From: a virus
IMG/VR virus record: IMGVR_UViG_3300050821_003104
Span: 1-51,999 of that record
Reading direction: 5' to 3' (one strand)
Length of the DNA: 51,999 bases
Shown here: positions 19,648-28,782 of the stretch, piece by piece
Layout: each line of letters opens with the position of its first letter
Position numbering within the stretch: position 1 is the first letter of the stretch
Translations under genes and position numbers: made by a program
The notes under the pieces: model-generated
The model's input: the letters and a program-made list of their open reading frames with translations, nothing else
Told to the model about the DNA's origin: nothing
Databases searched by the model: none

Positions 19648-21411
19648 ATGGACAAAACACCACTAGCCGCCCTCGTGGCCGCCCTCGCCCTAGCCACGCC
19701 CCCTTTACAGGCGGCGCCAGTCAAAAAGCCTATGGCTATTCCCCGCTCGCTGCGGGCGATTGCCGAGCTAGTACAGGACGGGCAATTACTCCACCCGGTA
19801 CGCCCCGAGCGGCCGAAAGAGCCGTACAACTTTCCCGAACTGCCGCCGAACGTTTTGCCGCGCAGCGTCGAGGCGTTGGCAATGGATACCGTCCTACCCG
19901 GCGAAGTGCGGCGCACGTCGTTGGCCATGGATTCGGCCGGCGCCTCGTGGGGCTTCGGTGGCGCCACGTCCGGGGGATTCGCGGGCGGCCTATGGTTCCC
20001 GGGGTATCCGTACCTTGCCGAACTGACGCAGATATCCGAGTACCGCGAGCCGTGCGAAACGATCGCGCAGGAAATGACGCGCAAATGGTTCGAGATTCAA
20101 AGCAAGAGTAGCGGCGACAAGGCCGACAAAATCGCGAAGATTATGGCGGAGTGCGAACGCCTCAAGGTGCGCGAGAACTTCTACCGCGCTGCGCTCCTCG
20201 ATTGCGAATTTGGCCGCGGGCAAATCTACTTGAATGTGGACGACGCCAACGAAGAGAAACGACAGTTGCCGCTTGAGATATCGCCCAAAGGAATCGGCAA
20301 AGGTTCGCTGAAATCCATTCAATGTTTCGAGCCGTATTGGTCCACGCCGTACTCGTGGAACTCGTCATACCCCGAGCGCTCGGACTTCTACAAGCCGACA
20401 TCGTGGTACATCATGGGCCGCAAAACCCATAGCGACCGCATTTGCACAGTGATAGGCCGCGAAGTGCCCGACTTGCTCAAGCCGGCGTACAACTTTTCCG
20501 GCATCTCAATGATTCAGCTTGGCGAGATGTCCGTGAATATGTGGCTTCGCACGCGCAAAGCCGTCAACGATTTGGTGAACAATTTCTCAATGCTCGTGTT
20601 GTCCACGGACTTAGGCGCGACGTTGGAAGAGGGCGGCGACCCGGGCACGGGGCTGCTTGCCCGCCTGCAAATGTTGACCGCGCTGCGCAACAACCAAGGC
20701 GTGAATGCGATCAACAAGGACAGCGAGGAGCTTGCGTTTGCCGAGGCGACACTAGCCGGCCTCGATAAGCTACAGGCGCAATCGCAAGAGCATATGGCGG
20801 CCGTGTGGGGTATACCCCTCGTCAAGCTCACGGGTATTACGCCCTCGGGCCTCAACGCCTCTAGCGAGGGCGAAATAACGGTTTGGTACGATCGCGTCGG
20901 CGCCATGCAGGTACGCATTCTGCAACCGCATCTCGAAATCGTTCTCAAGGCCATACAGTGTTCGCTGTTCGGCGCAATCGACGACGATTTGATTGTGCAT
21001 TGGGTCACGCTCGACGAGCCGACAGAAAAGGAATTGAGCGAGATTCGCAAGTCTGACGCCGATATGGATACCGGCTATATCAACGCGGGCGTGATATCCC
21101 CCGACGAGGCCCGCGTGCGCCTACAGAGTGACCCGGATAGCGGCTACTCGAATTTGACCGGCCCGGCGCCCGAGCCGCAAGACATCGATCCGGAAACCGG
21201 CGAGCCCTTGGCGCCGGGCGAGGAACCGGGCGAACAGTCAGACGAAGAGGACGACGCAGCGCCCGAGGCCGACCCGAGCGAAGAGGCGCAAAAGGACCGT
21301 GACCACGAGGCCGAGCAAAACGAACTCGACCGCAAGCACAAAGAGAAATTGGCGGCAGCGGCGGCCAAAGCTAAGCCGGCTGTGCCGATCCGAGCGAAAA
21401 CCGGCGCCTAG
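19648..21411 (+). CDS. Portal protein (DUF1073/Phage_portal_3-like)
   Basis: A 587-residue portal protein of the DUF1073 type. It forms the dodecameric ring at the capsid vertex through which DNA is packaged. Supporting patterns are PYLAELTQISEYREPCETIAQEMTRKW (early core), SGISMIQLGEMSVNMWLRT and KLTGITPSGLNASSEGEI near the crown, and an acidic Glu/Asp-rich tail. ATG at 19648 is chosen; a longer TTG start at 19612 is less likely. The first 30 residues are oddly hydrophobic, so ATG at 19732 is also possible. Confidence 0.85.
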   Translation: MDKTPLAALVAALALATPPLQAAPVKKPMAIPRSLRAIAELVQDGQLLHPVRPERPKEPYNFPELPPNVLPRSVEALAMDTVLPGEVRRTSLAMDSAGASWGFGGATSGGFAGGLWFPGYPYLAELTQISEYREPCETIAQEMTRKWFEIQSKSSGDKADKIAKIMAECERLKVRENFYRAALLDCEFGRGQIYLNVDDANEEKRQLPLEISPKGIGKGSLKSIQCFEPYWSTPYSWNSSYPERSDFYKPTSWYIMGRKTHSDRICTVIGREVPDLLKPAYNFSGISMIQLGEMSVNMWLRTRKAVNDLVNNFSMLVLSTDLGATLEEGGDPGTGLLARLQMLTALRNNQGVNAINKDSEELAFAEATLAGLDKLQAQSQEHMAAVWGIPLVKLTGITPSGLNASSEGEITVWYDRVGAMQVRILQPHLEIVLKAIQCSLFGAIDDDLIVHWVTLDEPTEKELSEIRKSDADMDTGYINAGVISPDEARVRLQSDPDSGYSNLTGPAPEPQDIDPETGEPLAPGEEPGEQSDEEDDAAPEADPSEEAQKDRDHEAEQNELDRKHKEKLAAAAAKAKPAVPIRAKTGA

Positions 21412-21440
21412 TTGACACGCGCGTCAGCCTCATATAGATT
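21412..21440 (+). promoter_or_regulatory. Rightward promoter with operator
   Basis: TTGACA (21412-21417), 17 bp and TAGATT (21435-21440). The palindrome TGACACGCGCGTCA (21413-21426) covers the -35. The -10 ends 9 nt before the next ATG, predicting an almost leaderless mRNA. This is the same architecture as at 2547-2575. Confidence 0.8.
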
Positions 21441-21449
21441 TCGCCGCAC

Positions 21450-21971
21450 ATGCGAAAGCCTGACTTGATTATCGGCCCTCGGGACAACCCGCAAACGATT
21501 CGTTGGCACATATTCGTTTGGCGCGGTTGGCAATTGTCGTTGCATAAATGGCTGCGCTCGGACGACGACCGCGCGCCTCATGACCACAAAGCCGACAACA
21601 TTTCAATTATCTTGAATGGCGGATTTTTCGAGACTGTACGCGCGTTTGAATGGTACGACCCCGTAACCCATGACACGCCGCCCGGACACGAGCGCGGTTG
21701 GACGCATTACGGCGACGGCGAGTATTACCGTTACCGCGAAGTGACCCGGTTTCGTTGGCCGCTCGTGCCGTACTTTCGTAAGGCTGAAACGCCGCACAGA
21801 GTATCGTTACCGAGCGATGGCAAGCCGGTTTGGTCCTTATGGCTACGATGGCCCGCGCGCCGCCGTTGGGGCTATTGGTGCCCCAAGGGTTGGACAGACG
21901 CGGACGAATACAACAACTCGGACGATTATTACACCGACGGAATTAGCGAGGTTGGCAAAGGGTGCGACTGA
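21450..21971 (+). CDS. Cupin-like phage protein
   Basis: A 173-residue protein with a cupin-type pattern: LHKWLRSDDDRAPHDHKADN supplies His and Asp ligands, NISIILNGGFFE is the following strand pair, and a later His lies in ETPHRV. Such proteins bind a metal in a beta barrel; the substrate is unknown. It follows its own operator-controlled promoter, within the head gene block. Confidence 0.75.
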   Translation: MRKPDLIIGPRDNPQTIRWHIFVWRGWQLSLHKWLRSDDDRAPHDHKADNISIILNGGFFETVRAFEWYDPVTHDTPPGHERGWTHYGDGEYYRYREVTRFRWPLVPYFRKAETPHRVSLPSDGKPVWSLWLRWPARRRWGYWCPKGWTDADEYNNSDDYYTDGISEVGKGCD

Positions 21972-22126
21972 AAAAACAAAGCATGCGGCAGATGAAAGAC
22001 GCCGCGTTGGTCGAACGTCGCGACGCCGAGCGCGCCGCCGTAACGAGTATTCACGAGGCAACCCTTGACCCATTTAAGCGGCCGGCGCCCCGCTATTTCC
22101 GCGGCGCATTGATTAAACCAAAGTAG
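21962..22126 (+). CDS. Small basic protein, 54 residues
   Basis: A 54-residue, charged, helical protein. GTG at 21962 is chosen because GAGG lies 8 nt upstream; it overlaps the cupin-like gene by 10 bp. A later in-frame ATG lies at 21983. The function is unknown. Confidence 0.62.
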   Translation: MRLKKQSMRQMKDAALVERRDAERAAVTSIHEATLDPFKRPAPRYFRGALIKPK

Positions 22127-22139
22127 GAGTTTGACGACC

Positions 22140-22430
22140 ATGGCAGTTAAAGCGCGAACGATTGCGGATTTTCGGGCATCACACGACCGCGAAACCGTCG
22201 TTACCAACAAGGTAAAAACGGCCCTCGAAGAGTTGGCGAAAGTCGGCCCGGAACATTACGAATACGAGGGCGATTTTATCCGACTGGCAAAAATCAGCCA
22301 AACCGATGTAGGCTTGGTCCGCGAAAAGTTCAAGGCGTACATTGCCGACGCCCCCGCAGTTCACGGCAAAACTGCCCGCCGCGTGTGGTGTGGTAGCATC
22401 AAGACAGCAAAAACCCTCCGCGGAGAATAG
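22140..22430 (+). CDS. Small protein sharing an N-terminal tag with the next gene
   Basis: A 96-residue protein. Its start, KARTIADFRASHDRETVV, closely resembles the start of the next protein (MARTIKDFKALHDPATVI). The rest (GDFIRLAKISQTDVGLVREKFKAYI) resembles a helix-turn-helix and ends RRVWCGSIKTAK. AGGAG lies 10 nt before the ATG. A DNA-binding or docking role is possible. Confidence 0.72.
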   Translation: MAVKARTIADFRASHDRETVVTNKVKTALEELAKVGPEHYEYEGDFIRLAKISQTDVGLVREKFKAYIADAPAVHGKTARRVWCGSIKTAKTLRGE

Positions 22431-22435
22431 TCCTC

Positions 22436-23509
22436 ATGGCTCGTACAATCAAAGATTTCAAAGCACTGCACGACCCGGCAACGGTCATTGCGGACCTACG
22501 CCGGCAGTTAACCGAGGCCCAAGGCGAGGCGCAGACGGCCGAAGCGCTGCGCGAATTCCTAGGCACGGCTAAGTTAGCCGTCAACGAGTTGCAGTTGCCT
22601 ACGTGGGCGTACGAGCCCAAGAAAGCCAAGGCGCCCGGCGTCCCCAAGATAATGATAAGCGACATTCATTGGGGCGAACGGGTGCGGCCCTCGCAGATTG
22701 GGGGCGTGAACGCGTACAACCTCGCCATTGCGCATCGACGATTTGCGCAAATCATTCACACCACGATTGCATTGTGCAAGATTCTTGACCCGGGTATGAC
22801 GTACCCGGGTATCGTTATGCCGCTTGGCGGCGACATGGTAAGCGGCAACATTCACGATGAATTGGCCGCAACCAACGAACTAAACACCATGCCGACGTTG
22901 ATGGATTTATACAAGGTTCTTGTACCTGCCATCAAGCTAATGGCGGATACGTTCGGTCGCGTGTTTCTGCCATGCGTGTCAGGTAACCACGACCGCGACA
23001 CGAAAAAGATTTGGAGCAAGGACCGCAACCATACCTCGTTCGGTTGGTTGCTTTATCAGTTCTTGGCCGCGCATTTCGAGAACGACAAGCGTATTACGTT
23101 CTACATTCCCGACGGCTCGGACGCCCTGTATCGCATCTACGGTACACGGTACTTGCTGACGCACGGTGACCAATTCCGCGGCGGCGACGGCATCATAGGC
23201 CCGCTCGGCCCCGTGACTCGCGGCGAGCAAAAGAAAAACACGCGCAACGCCGCAGTCGGTCAAGACTATGACGTGATGGAATTCGGCCATTTCCATAAGC
23301 GCATGCTGACGGCGCGACTGCGCGGCAATGGCTCGCTCAAGGGCTACGACGAGTATGCCGCCGACAACAACTTTGGATTCGAGCCCGCCTCCCAAAACTT
23401 TTGGGTCACGCATCCCGACCACGGCATCACGTGCGATTGGCCGGTTTACGGCGACGTGAAAACCAAGGCCGCCGCGCGCATGGCGTGGGTATCGGTACCC
23501 GCCAAATGA
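22436..23509 (+). CDS. Calcineurin-like metallophosphoesterase
   Basis: A 357-residue protein with the motif set of two-metal phosphoesterases: SDIHWGERV, GGDMVSGNIHDE, GNHDRDTKK, THGDQF and FGHFHK. Substrates in this family range from nucleic acids to phosphoproteins and nucleotides; which one applies here is unknown. Its first 20 residues repeat those of the preceding protein, and the two genes are 5 bp apart, so they probably work together. Confidence 0.88.
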   Translation: MARTIKDFKALHDPATVIADLRRQLTEAQGEAQTAEALREFLGTAKLAVNELQLPTWAYEPKKAKAPGVPKIMISDIHWGERVRPSQIGGVNAYNLAIAHRRFAQIIHTTIALCKILDPGMTYPGIVMPLGGDMVSGNIHDELAATNELNTMPTLMDLYKVLVPAIKLMADTFGRVFLPCVSGNHDRDTKKIWSKDRNHTSFGWLLYQFLAAHFENDKRITFYIPDGSDALYRIYGTRYLLTHGDQFRGGDGIIGPLGPVTRGEQKKNTRNAAVGQDYDVMEFGHFHKRMLTARLRGNGSLKGYDEYAADNNFGFEPASQNFWVTHPDHGITCDWPVYGDVKTKAAARMAWVSVPAK

Positions 23510-24036
23510 AATTGATTGCGTTGACGGGGCTCCCCCGATCCGGCAAGGATACGCTGGCCGGATTTCTCCGCGGGCATTACTTCGTGTGCCTTGCGTTCGC
23601 CGACCCGCTCAAAGACGCTGCGGCTATTCTACTCGGCCGCGAGCGTTGGGAAATGAACGGCGAGGGGGATTTTGACCGTGAGGCCGTATTGCCCGAGTGG
23701 GGTTTCACTACTCGCGATTTTCTGCAACGGTTCGGTACCGAAGTAATGCGCGACAATTTTGGCCAAGACTTTTGGCTAAAACATATGCGTAATAGAATCG
23801 GCAAGGGCAACATAGTTATTACCGACTGCCGATTTGAAAACGAGGCGGCCTTGGTGCGCGAGCTTGGGGGCATTGTCGTCGAGATACGCCGCCCGGGTTG
23901 CGTGAAAAGCGGCCACGTCAGCGACGCGGGCGTTGTCCCCGATCGGTACGTGTACAATGACAGCACATTGGAACACTTGAAATCTGAGGCCGACTACCTT
24001 GCCAGTCTTACGCGCCGACCCGCCGCCCAACAGTAA
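23506..24036 (+). CDS. Deoxynucleoside monophosphate kinase
   Basis: A 176-residue kinase with P-loop GLPRSGKDT (8-16), FADPLKDAA, and the central RDFLQRFGTEVMRD typical of phage dNMP kinases. It would phosphorylate dNMPs toward dNTPs for replication. The ATG overlaps the phosphoesterase stop (ATGA). Its place within the head genes, away from the replication modules, is unusual. Confidence 0.85.
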   Translation: MKLIALTGLPRSGKDTLAGFLRGHYFVCLAFADPLKDAAAILLGRERWEMNGEGDFDREAVLPEWGFTTRDFLQRFGTEVMRDNFGQDFWLKHMRNRIGKGNIVITDCRFENEAALVRELGGIVVEIRRPGCVKSGHVSDAGVVPDRYVYNDSTLEHLKSEADYLASLTRRPAAQQ

Positions 24037-25129
24037 AAGGCCCGTCACGGTTCGGGCTATCCACGCGAGCGCGGCCGTTCATGCGTGGTACTTTGCCGAG
24101 CTTGACGCGCTTGTCAGTCGCATGCAGGCCGAAGTATCGCGCGCCGTGCTCGCGGCGTATGGTTCGCTCGAACCGCAAGAGATGGCCCACGACGAGCCAT
24201 TTGCGTATCCGCGCGTCATGCCCAACGGCAATTTCGGTTGCGTGCTGACTGACATGGCCGAGGACGCCAAGCAATATCCCTTTGAGGTTCTAGTAAAAGG
24301 GGGCTCGGCCGGCGAACGTTCGACCCGGGCGGCGGCCGAACAGTTGGCGGCCCGGGTCATATCCATGAGCCGCGGCAAGCTGACTGACGCCGATGTCAAA
24401 ATTGTAGAACGTCAGGCGCACGACGCTGCGCCCGCGAATCCGTCGCTCCTACTGCGCGCGGCGCTGCGAAAATGGGGCGGCCTTTGGGTTTCGCGATTCG
24501 ATAAGTTGTCGCTCGACTTGGGCCAAAAGTTCGCAACGAAGTCGTTCAACCTCACGCAAACGCAGATGCGCGCAGCGCTTAAGGACGCCGGCTTTACTGT
24601 GAAATTCGCGCCGACGCCGGGCAGCCGCGCCGCGTATCAGGCTGTCATTGCCGAGCAAGTCAACCTCATAAAATCAATTCCCCAACAGTACCTCAAGGAC
24701 GTTGAAAGCAAGGTATGGGGCTCGGTCATGAAAGGCGCGGACATGCACGCGTTGAGCGTGGACCTACGCAAAACGTACGGCATTACTCGCGACCGCGCGG
24801 CCGTCATTGCGCGCGATCAAAACAACAAAGCCAAGGCCATCATTGAGAAAACACGCCGGCAAGAGTTAGGCATCACACATGCAATCTGGCAACACTCCGC
24901 GGCGGGCCGGGTTCCGCGTGCGACACATGTGGCCATGAGCGGCAAGGCGTATCCGCTCGCGCAGGGGATGTACGACAGCGACGAGGGCAAATACGTATTG
25001 CCCGGCGAGTTGATAAATTGCCGCTGTACGAGCAAGGCAATTATCCCGGCATTCGATACCGTGGAAAGCGCCGAGCGTCGAGCGAAAGAAACGCCCTACT
25101 TACGCGCCGCGAGAAATCGCGCCCGCTAG
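23999..25129 (+). CDS. Mu F-like minor head protein
   Basis: A 376-residue protein of the phage Mu gpF family (PF04233). The C-terminal half has ARDQNNKAKAI ... WQHSAAGRVPRATHVAMSGKAY ... PGELINCRCTSKAII, the signature of this family. It is a minor capsid protein at or near the portal. The TTG start at 23999 is supported by GAGG 9 nt upstream and overlaps the kinase gene by 38 bp. An intact palindrome lies at 24103. Confidence 0.88.
   Translation: MPVLRADPPPNSKRPVTVRAIHASAAVHAWYFAELDALVSRMQAEVSRAVLAAYGSLEPQEMAHDEPFAYPRVMPNGNFGCVLTDMAEDAKQYPFEVLVKGGSAGERSTRAAAEQLAARVISMSRGKLTDADVKIVERQAHDAAPANPSLLLRAALRKWGGLWVSRFDKLSLDLGQKFATKSFNLTQTQMRAALKDAGFTVKFAPTPGSRAAYQAVIAEQVNLIKSIPQQYLKDVESKVWGSVMKGADMHALSVDLRKTYGITRDRAAVIARDQNNKAKAIIEKTRRQELGITHAIWQHSAAGRVPRATHVAMSGKAYPLAQGMYDSDEGKYVLPGELINCRCTSKAIIPAFDTVESAERRAKETPYLRAARNRAR
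24103..24116. promoter_or_regulatory. 14-bp palindrome, intragenic copy
   Basis: TGACGCGCTTGTCA lies about 100 bp into the Mu F-like gene. TTGACG is present on the plus strand but no good -10 follows. Confidence 0.55.
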
Positions 25130-25143
25130 TGTTCCCGGGAACA
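25130..25143. promoter_or_regulatory. Second palindrome family, intergenic copy
   Basis: TGTTCCCGGGAACA starts directly after the Mu F-like stop and 19 bp before the protease ATG. TATCAT (25151-25156) lies 6 nt before that ATG. The palindrome would cover the -35 region of such a promoter. Confidence 0.6.
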
Positions 25144-25162
25144 TTTCGGCTATCATGCCGGC

Positions 25163-25969
25163 ATGCCCCTTAAATCTGGTTCAAGTCAATCGGCGATTTC
25201 CGCCAACATCAAAACCGAGCGCGCCGCAGGCAAGCCCGAGAAACAGGCTATTGCCATTGCTGAATCGAAAGCGCGCGGCGACTGCGACGTTGACATGGAC
25301 GAGGACATAGACGGGCTCGACGACGAAGTAGAAAACGATTGCGAGGCCATGGACGCCGCGCCGCGCCTCGGGTTCGACCGTATGCCGCTCGAATTGCAAG
25401 CGCTCATTGCGACCGACCGGCGCATGGAATCGATAGACGGGCATTTGATCGTTTACGAGTGCAACATTACAAAGGCGAATGTCTGCCCGTACCTCGGCGC
25501 GGAAATTCCGAACAGTGAAGCGCTCGGCCTCAAGCCCGACAAAATTTACCATCTGTATCGAGACGCCGCAGAACTTCAAGCCGCGGTCAAGACATACGAC
25601 CGCGTACAGTTGCTCATGCAACATGTGGCCGTGAATGCCGACGCCCCGCAGCAATTTATAACGGTCGGCACTGTCAGCAACGCGCGATTTTCGCACCCGT
25701 ACGTAAAGGCCGATTTGACGGTTTGGGTTCGCGAAGGTATCGACGCGATCGGCACGCCCGAGGCGCCCGGGCCGCAGCGTGAATTATCATGCGGCTATCG
25801 CTACGTCGCTGATATGACGCCGGGAACTTCGCCCGAGGGCGAGCGCTACGACGGCCGCATGACGCAGATTATCGCGAACCATATTGCATTGGTTGAAGCG
25901 GGCCGCGCCGGCCCCGACGTGATGGTTGCCGACAGCATGTTTGCATTTCGCCCGCGGCTTGGTACATAA
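25163..25969 (+). CDS. DUF2213 prohead protease-like protein
   Basis: A 268-residue protein. The region after residue 75 (RRMESIDGHLIVYECNITKANVCPY to GYRYVADMTPGTSPEGERYDG) matches phage DUF2213 proteins, which serve as prohead maturation proteases, often joined to a scaffold. The acidic stretch at 40-62 precedes that domain. No ribosome site precedes the ATG; a -10-like TATCAT 6 nt upstream suggests a leaderless start. ATG at 25154 is out of the best context. Confidence 0.82.
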   Translation: MPLKSGSSQSAISANIKTERAAGKPEKQAIAIAESKARGDCDVDMDEDIDGLDDEVENDCEAMDAAPRLGFDRMPLELQALIATDRRMESIDGHLIVYECNITKANVCPYLGAEIPNSEALGLKPDKIYHLYRDAAELQAAVKTYDRVQLLMQHVAVNADAPQQFITVGTVSNARFSHPYVKADLTVWVREGIDAIGTPEAPGPQRELSCGYRYVADMTPGTSPEGERYDGRMTQIIANHIALVEAGRAGPDVMVADSMFAFRPRLGT

Positions 25970-26018
25970 TCGCTTTGCACTGTGAATCAGCCCACACTTT
26001 CCATATGGAACACTTGAC

Positions 26019-26729
26019 ATGAAATTATCCAAAGTTGCCGCGGCCGTTGCCGCCCTTCTCGCCACGGATGCCAAGCCGACCGAGGCGCAAATCATGGCCG
26101 CGTGTATCGCAGCCGACAAGAAAGGCAAGGACGAGGGCGGGCTTGGTCCTGTCGAGATTCAGAACAAGGCCAAGGACGAAAAAGAGAAAGAGGCCGCCGC
26201 CGACGCCGCTGCCGAATACTTCGGCCATACCAAAGACGAATGGGAAAAAATGCCGGCGAAGGATCGCAAGGGCGCCCGCGACGCCGCGCGCGATTCAGAC
26301 GACCCTGAGCACACCAACGACGCCGACCCGGACGACATCGAAGCCGAGGACGACGTGCAGCCGAAAGAGTCGGTAACGGGCGCAGGGGCGCCGGCCGGCA
26401 ACAAGGGGGCAACCCCGGCCAAGGATAAAAAGGGCATGGATTCAAAGGGCGTCGCCGCTTTGATCGCAGCCAACGACGCGAAGCATGCAGCGGCGCGCGA
26501 AGTCGAAACGATTCTCGGCGTGGTTACGTACGATTCTGCCGAGGCGTATTACAAAGCCGCCCTCGACAAGCTCGGCGTTGATACTGCCGAAGTTCCGGCC
26601 GCAGCGTTCAAAGCAATGTTGAAGTTGGCCCGCGACAAGGTTGCCGCCGAGACTCCGACGATTGCGACCGACGCCGCCCGGGTTACCTCGATGGCCGCCG
26701 CGATTCCGGGTTACAACCGTCTCAAGTAA
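26019..26729 (+). CDS. Capsid scaffold-like protein
   Basis: A 236-residue protein, rich in Ala, Lys, Asp and Glu, largely helical and low complexity, with a more ordered C terminus (AREVETILGVVTYDSAEAYYKAAL). Such proteins next to DUF2213 act as internal scaffolds and often form one fused gene with it; here they are separate. GGAA lies 8 nt before the ATG. Confidence 0.75.
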   Translation: MKLSKVAAAVAALLATDAKPTEAQIMAACIAADKKGKDEGGLGPVEIQNKAKDEKEKEAAADAAAEYFGHTKDEWEKMPAKDRKGARDAARDSDDPEHTNDADPDDIEAEDDVQPKESVTGAGAPAGNKGATPAKDKKGMDSKGVAALIAANDAKHAAAREVETILGVVTYDSAEAYYKAALDKLGVDTAEVPAAAFKAMLKLARDKVAAETPTIATDAARVTSMAAAIPGYNRLK

Positions 26730-26773
26730 GAGACACGATTTAGGCTAATTTTTCTCGAATAGGAAATACGACC

Positions 26774-27691
26774 ATGCCCTTTCAAAAGACGATCAACAAC
26801 ACTCAGGCGCCCGGCGTCGCTGGCGATTTCGCAAGCACGAATCCGTTTTCGTCTATCACCGCAGCCCCCGGCGCGTTGGTAGCCCCGGCCGGCGGCCTCA
26901 CGGTCGGCAATTTCTTTTGGGTCGGCCCGCTCGGGCAGACTTCACAGTCATTCGTGAACGGCTGGCAAATTGCGTTTCTCGGACGCAACGAGCAAGCGCT
27001 TATCGTGGAATTCTTGGGCGAATCGACGCTCGTGGTTCCCGAAGGTTTCATGGTTACCGGATTCAACGGCGGCGACTTTTGGGCGAACTTCGCGAACGGC
27101 GCAACGGCCGGCGCGGGCGTGTTCGCTGACGAAGATACGGGCGCCCCGCAGATGCAGGCGACCAACGTTGGTACGGGCCAAATTGGTTTCGTCGGCACGG
27201 GTTCCCTTGTCGCGCTCAGTAACGTACTGACGGTCGTTACGACCACGTCGGGCGTTCTGAACGTCGGCGACGCGATTACCGCGACCGGAACAAGCGGCCT
27301 GACGGTCGCCAGCTTCGGCACGTATACCCCGGCGTCGGGCGTCGGTACCGTGAACATGAGCGGCCCGGCCACCACGACCGAGGCCACGGAAGCCGTGACC
27401 ACGTCGAGCAACTTTATCAACATCACGGCGATTGCGACCGGCGGCTTTAGTGTCGGCGACCCGATTACCGGCGGCGGCTCGGGCATTCCCGCGGGTACCG
27501 TGATTTCGGCCCTCGGCACTGGAACCGGCGGAGTTGGTACCTACCAATTCACCGTCAACGGTCTTTCGACTCAGGAAACCGCGGCGTCGCAGACGGTCAC
27601 GGGGCCGGCGAATACCTCGACGGGTTGGACGGTCGGCCCAATTACTTTGGTCGGCGCAGGCGTGGCGAAAATCAGCCACTCGGCCGTTTAA
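26774..27691 (+). CDS. Capsid cement/decoration protein with inserted beta modules
   Basis: A 305-residue protein. Its first 125 residues (PGVAGDFASTNPFSSITAAPGALVAPAGGLTVG ... GDFWANFANGATAGAGVFAD) match phage structural cement proteins that brace capsid capsomers. Residues 140-285 hold two copies of a beta module with the pattern VGDxITGxG-IPAGTVISALGTGTGG-GTY, also found in two other virion proteins here. AGGAA lies 8 nt before the ATG. Confidence 0.82.
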   Translation: MPFQKTINNTQAPGVAGDFASTNPFSSITAAPGALVAPAGGLTVGNFFWVGPLGQTSQSFVNGWQIAFLGRNEQALIVEFLGESTLVVPEGFMVTGFNGGDFWANFANGATAGAGVFADEDTGAPQMQATNVGTGQIGFVGTGSLVALSNVLTVVTTTSGVLNVGDAITATGTSGLTVASFGTYTPASGVGTVNMSGPATTTEATEAVTTSSNFINITAIATGGFSVGDPITGGGSGIPAGTVISALGTGTGGVGTYQFTVNGLSTQETAASQTVTGPANTSTGWTVGPITLVGAGVAKISHSAV

Positions 27692-27734
27692 GATTTGATT
27701 TGACGAACTGACGACACAGACAGGAAACACGAAC

Positions 27735-28769
27735 ATGACCCGCATCGCAATTGACCACGCCGACTTGGGCCGCCGCTATGGAATTCATTTCATGTCGGGG
27801 CTCTTGCAAGAGGCCCGCGGAATGCAGCTTATCGACAAGTCGATGGCTCACGACGCACAGCCGACTTTGATTACTGCGGCCAATGCCGGTATTCCGTCGC
27901 TGTTCACGACCTTCGTTGACCCCAACATTATCGAAGTGTTGGTTTCTCCGACCAAGGCCGCGGAACTGTACGGCGAGACCAAGAAAGGCACATGGGTTGA
28001 CGATACGGCCATGTTCTTGATGGCGGAGCGTACCGGCGAAGTTGCCTCGTACGGCGATTTCTCGCAGGACGGAATGTCCAACAGCAACGAGAATTTCCCG
28101 CAGCGTCAAAGCTACCACTATCAAACCAACACGCGTTGGGGCGAGCGTGAGTTGGCGCGCGCAGCGGCGGCCAAAATCGACAAGGCCAATCAAGTCAACA
28201 TGGCCTCGGCGTTGGCATTGAAGAAATTCCAGAATCTCACGTACCTGTTTGGTGTGGCCGGGTTGCAGTGCTACGGCGGGACGAACGACCCGAGCTTGCC
28301 GAATCCCATTGCGCCGACGCAATCATGGTTCGGTGCGACCGGCGACGAGATTTACGCCGACGTGCTGCGCCTCGTGCAGCAAATCGTGGCGCAGGGCAAC
28401 GGCCTGATTGACGCCGAGACGCCCTACACCATGGGAATCTCGCCCGGCAATGCGATGAATTTCAACAACACGAACCTGTACAACGTCAACGTGTACACGC
28501 AAATCAAGACGAACTTTCCCAACATCAAAATTGTGACGGTTCCCGAGTTTGCGATAAGCGGCGGCGGCGGCGCGGGCGGCACAGAATTCGTGCAGTTGAT
28601 TGCGGACAGCGTCGAGGGACAGCGTACCGTCGAGTCGGCGTTTACCGAGAAAATGCGCGCGCATGCGATCGTGACCAAGACGAGTTCTTGGGAACAGAAA
28701 AAGAGCCAAGGGACTTGGGGCACGATTATCTATCGTCCCGTGTTCGTGGCTGCGATGCTCGGCGCCTAA
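27735..28769 (+). CDS. Major capsid protein (DUF2184)
   Basis: A 344-residue HK97-fold capsid protein of the DUF2184 type. Diagnostic stretches are IIEVLVSPTKAAELYGE, SSYGDFSQDG-like ASYGDFSQDGMSNSNENFPQRQ, and NYP-like NFPNIKIVTVPEFA. It forms the capsid shell. AGGAAA lies 9 nt before the ATG. A strong terminator follows within 65 bp of the stop. Confidence 0.92.
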   Translation: MTRIAIDHADLGRRYGIHFMSGLLQEARGMQLIDKSMAHDAQPTLITAANAGIPSLFTTFVDPNIIEVLVSPTKAAELYGETKKGTWVDDTAMFLMAERTGEVASYGDFSQDGMSNSNENFPQRQSYHYQTNTRWGERELARAAAAKIDKANQVNMASALALKKFQNLTYLFGVAGLQCYGGTNDPSLPNPIAPTQSWFGATGDEIYADVLRLVQQIVAQGNGLIDAETPYTMGISPGNAMNFNNTNLYNVNVYTQIKTNFPNIKIVTVPEFAISGGGGAGGTEFVQLIADSVEGQRTVESAFTEKMRAHAIVTKTSSWEQKKSQGTWGTIIYRPVFVAAMLGA

Positions 28770-28782
28770 TCGCGCAAGTCTC

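Noticed and set aside
26803-27519. Leftward 238-codon frame opposite the cement gene
   Set aside because: Antisense shadow in GC-rich DNA; its neighbours are all rightward and the rightward product is a recognisable virion protein.
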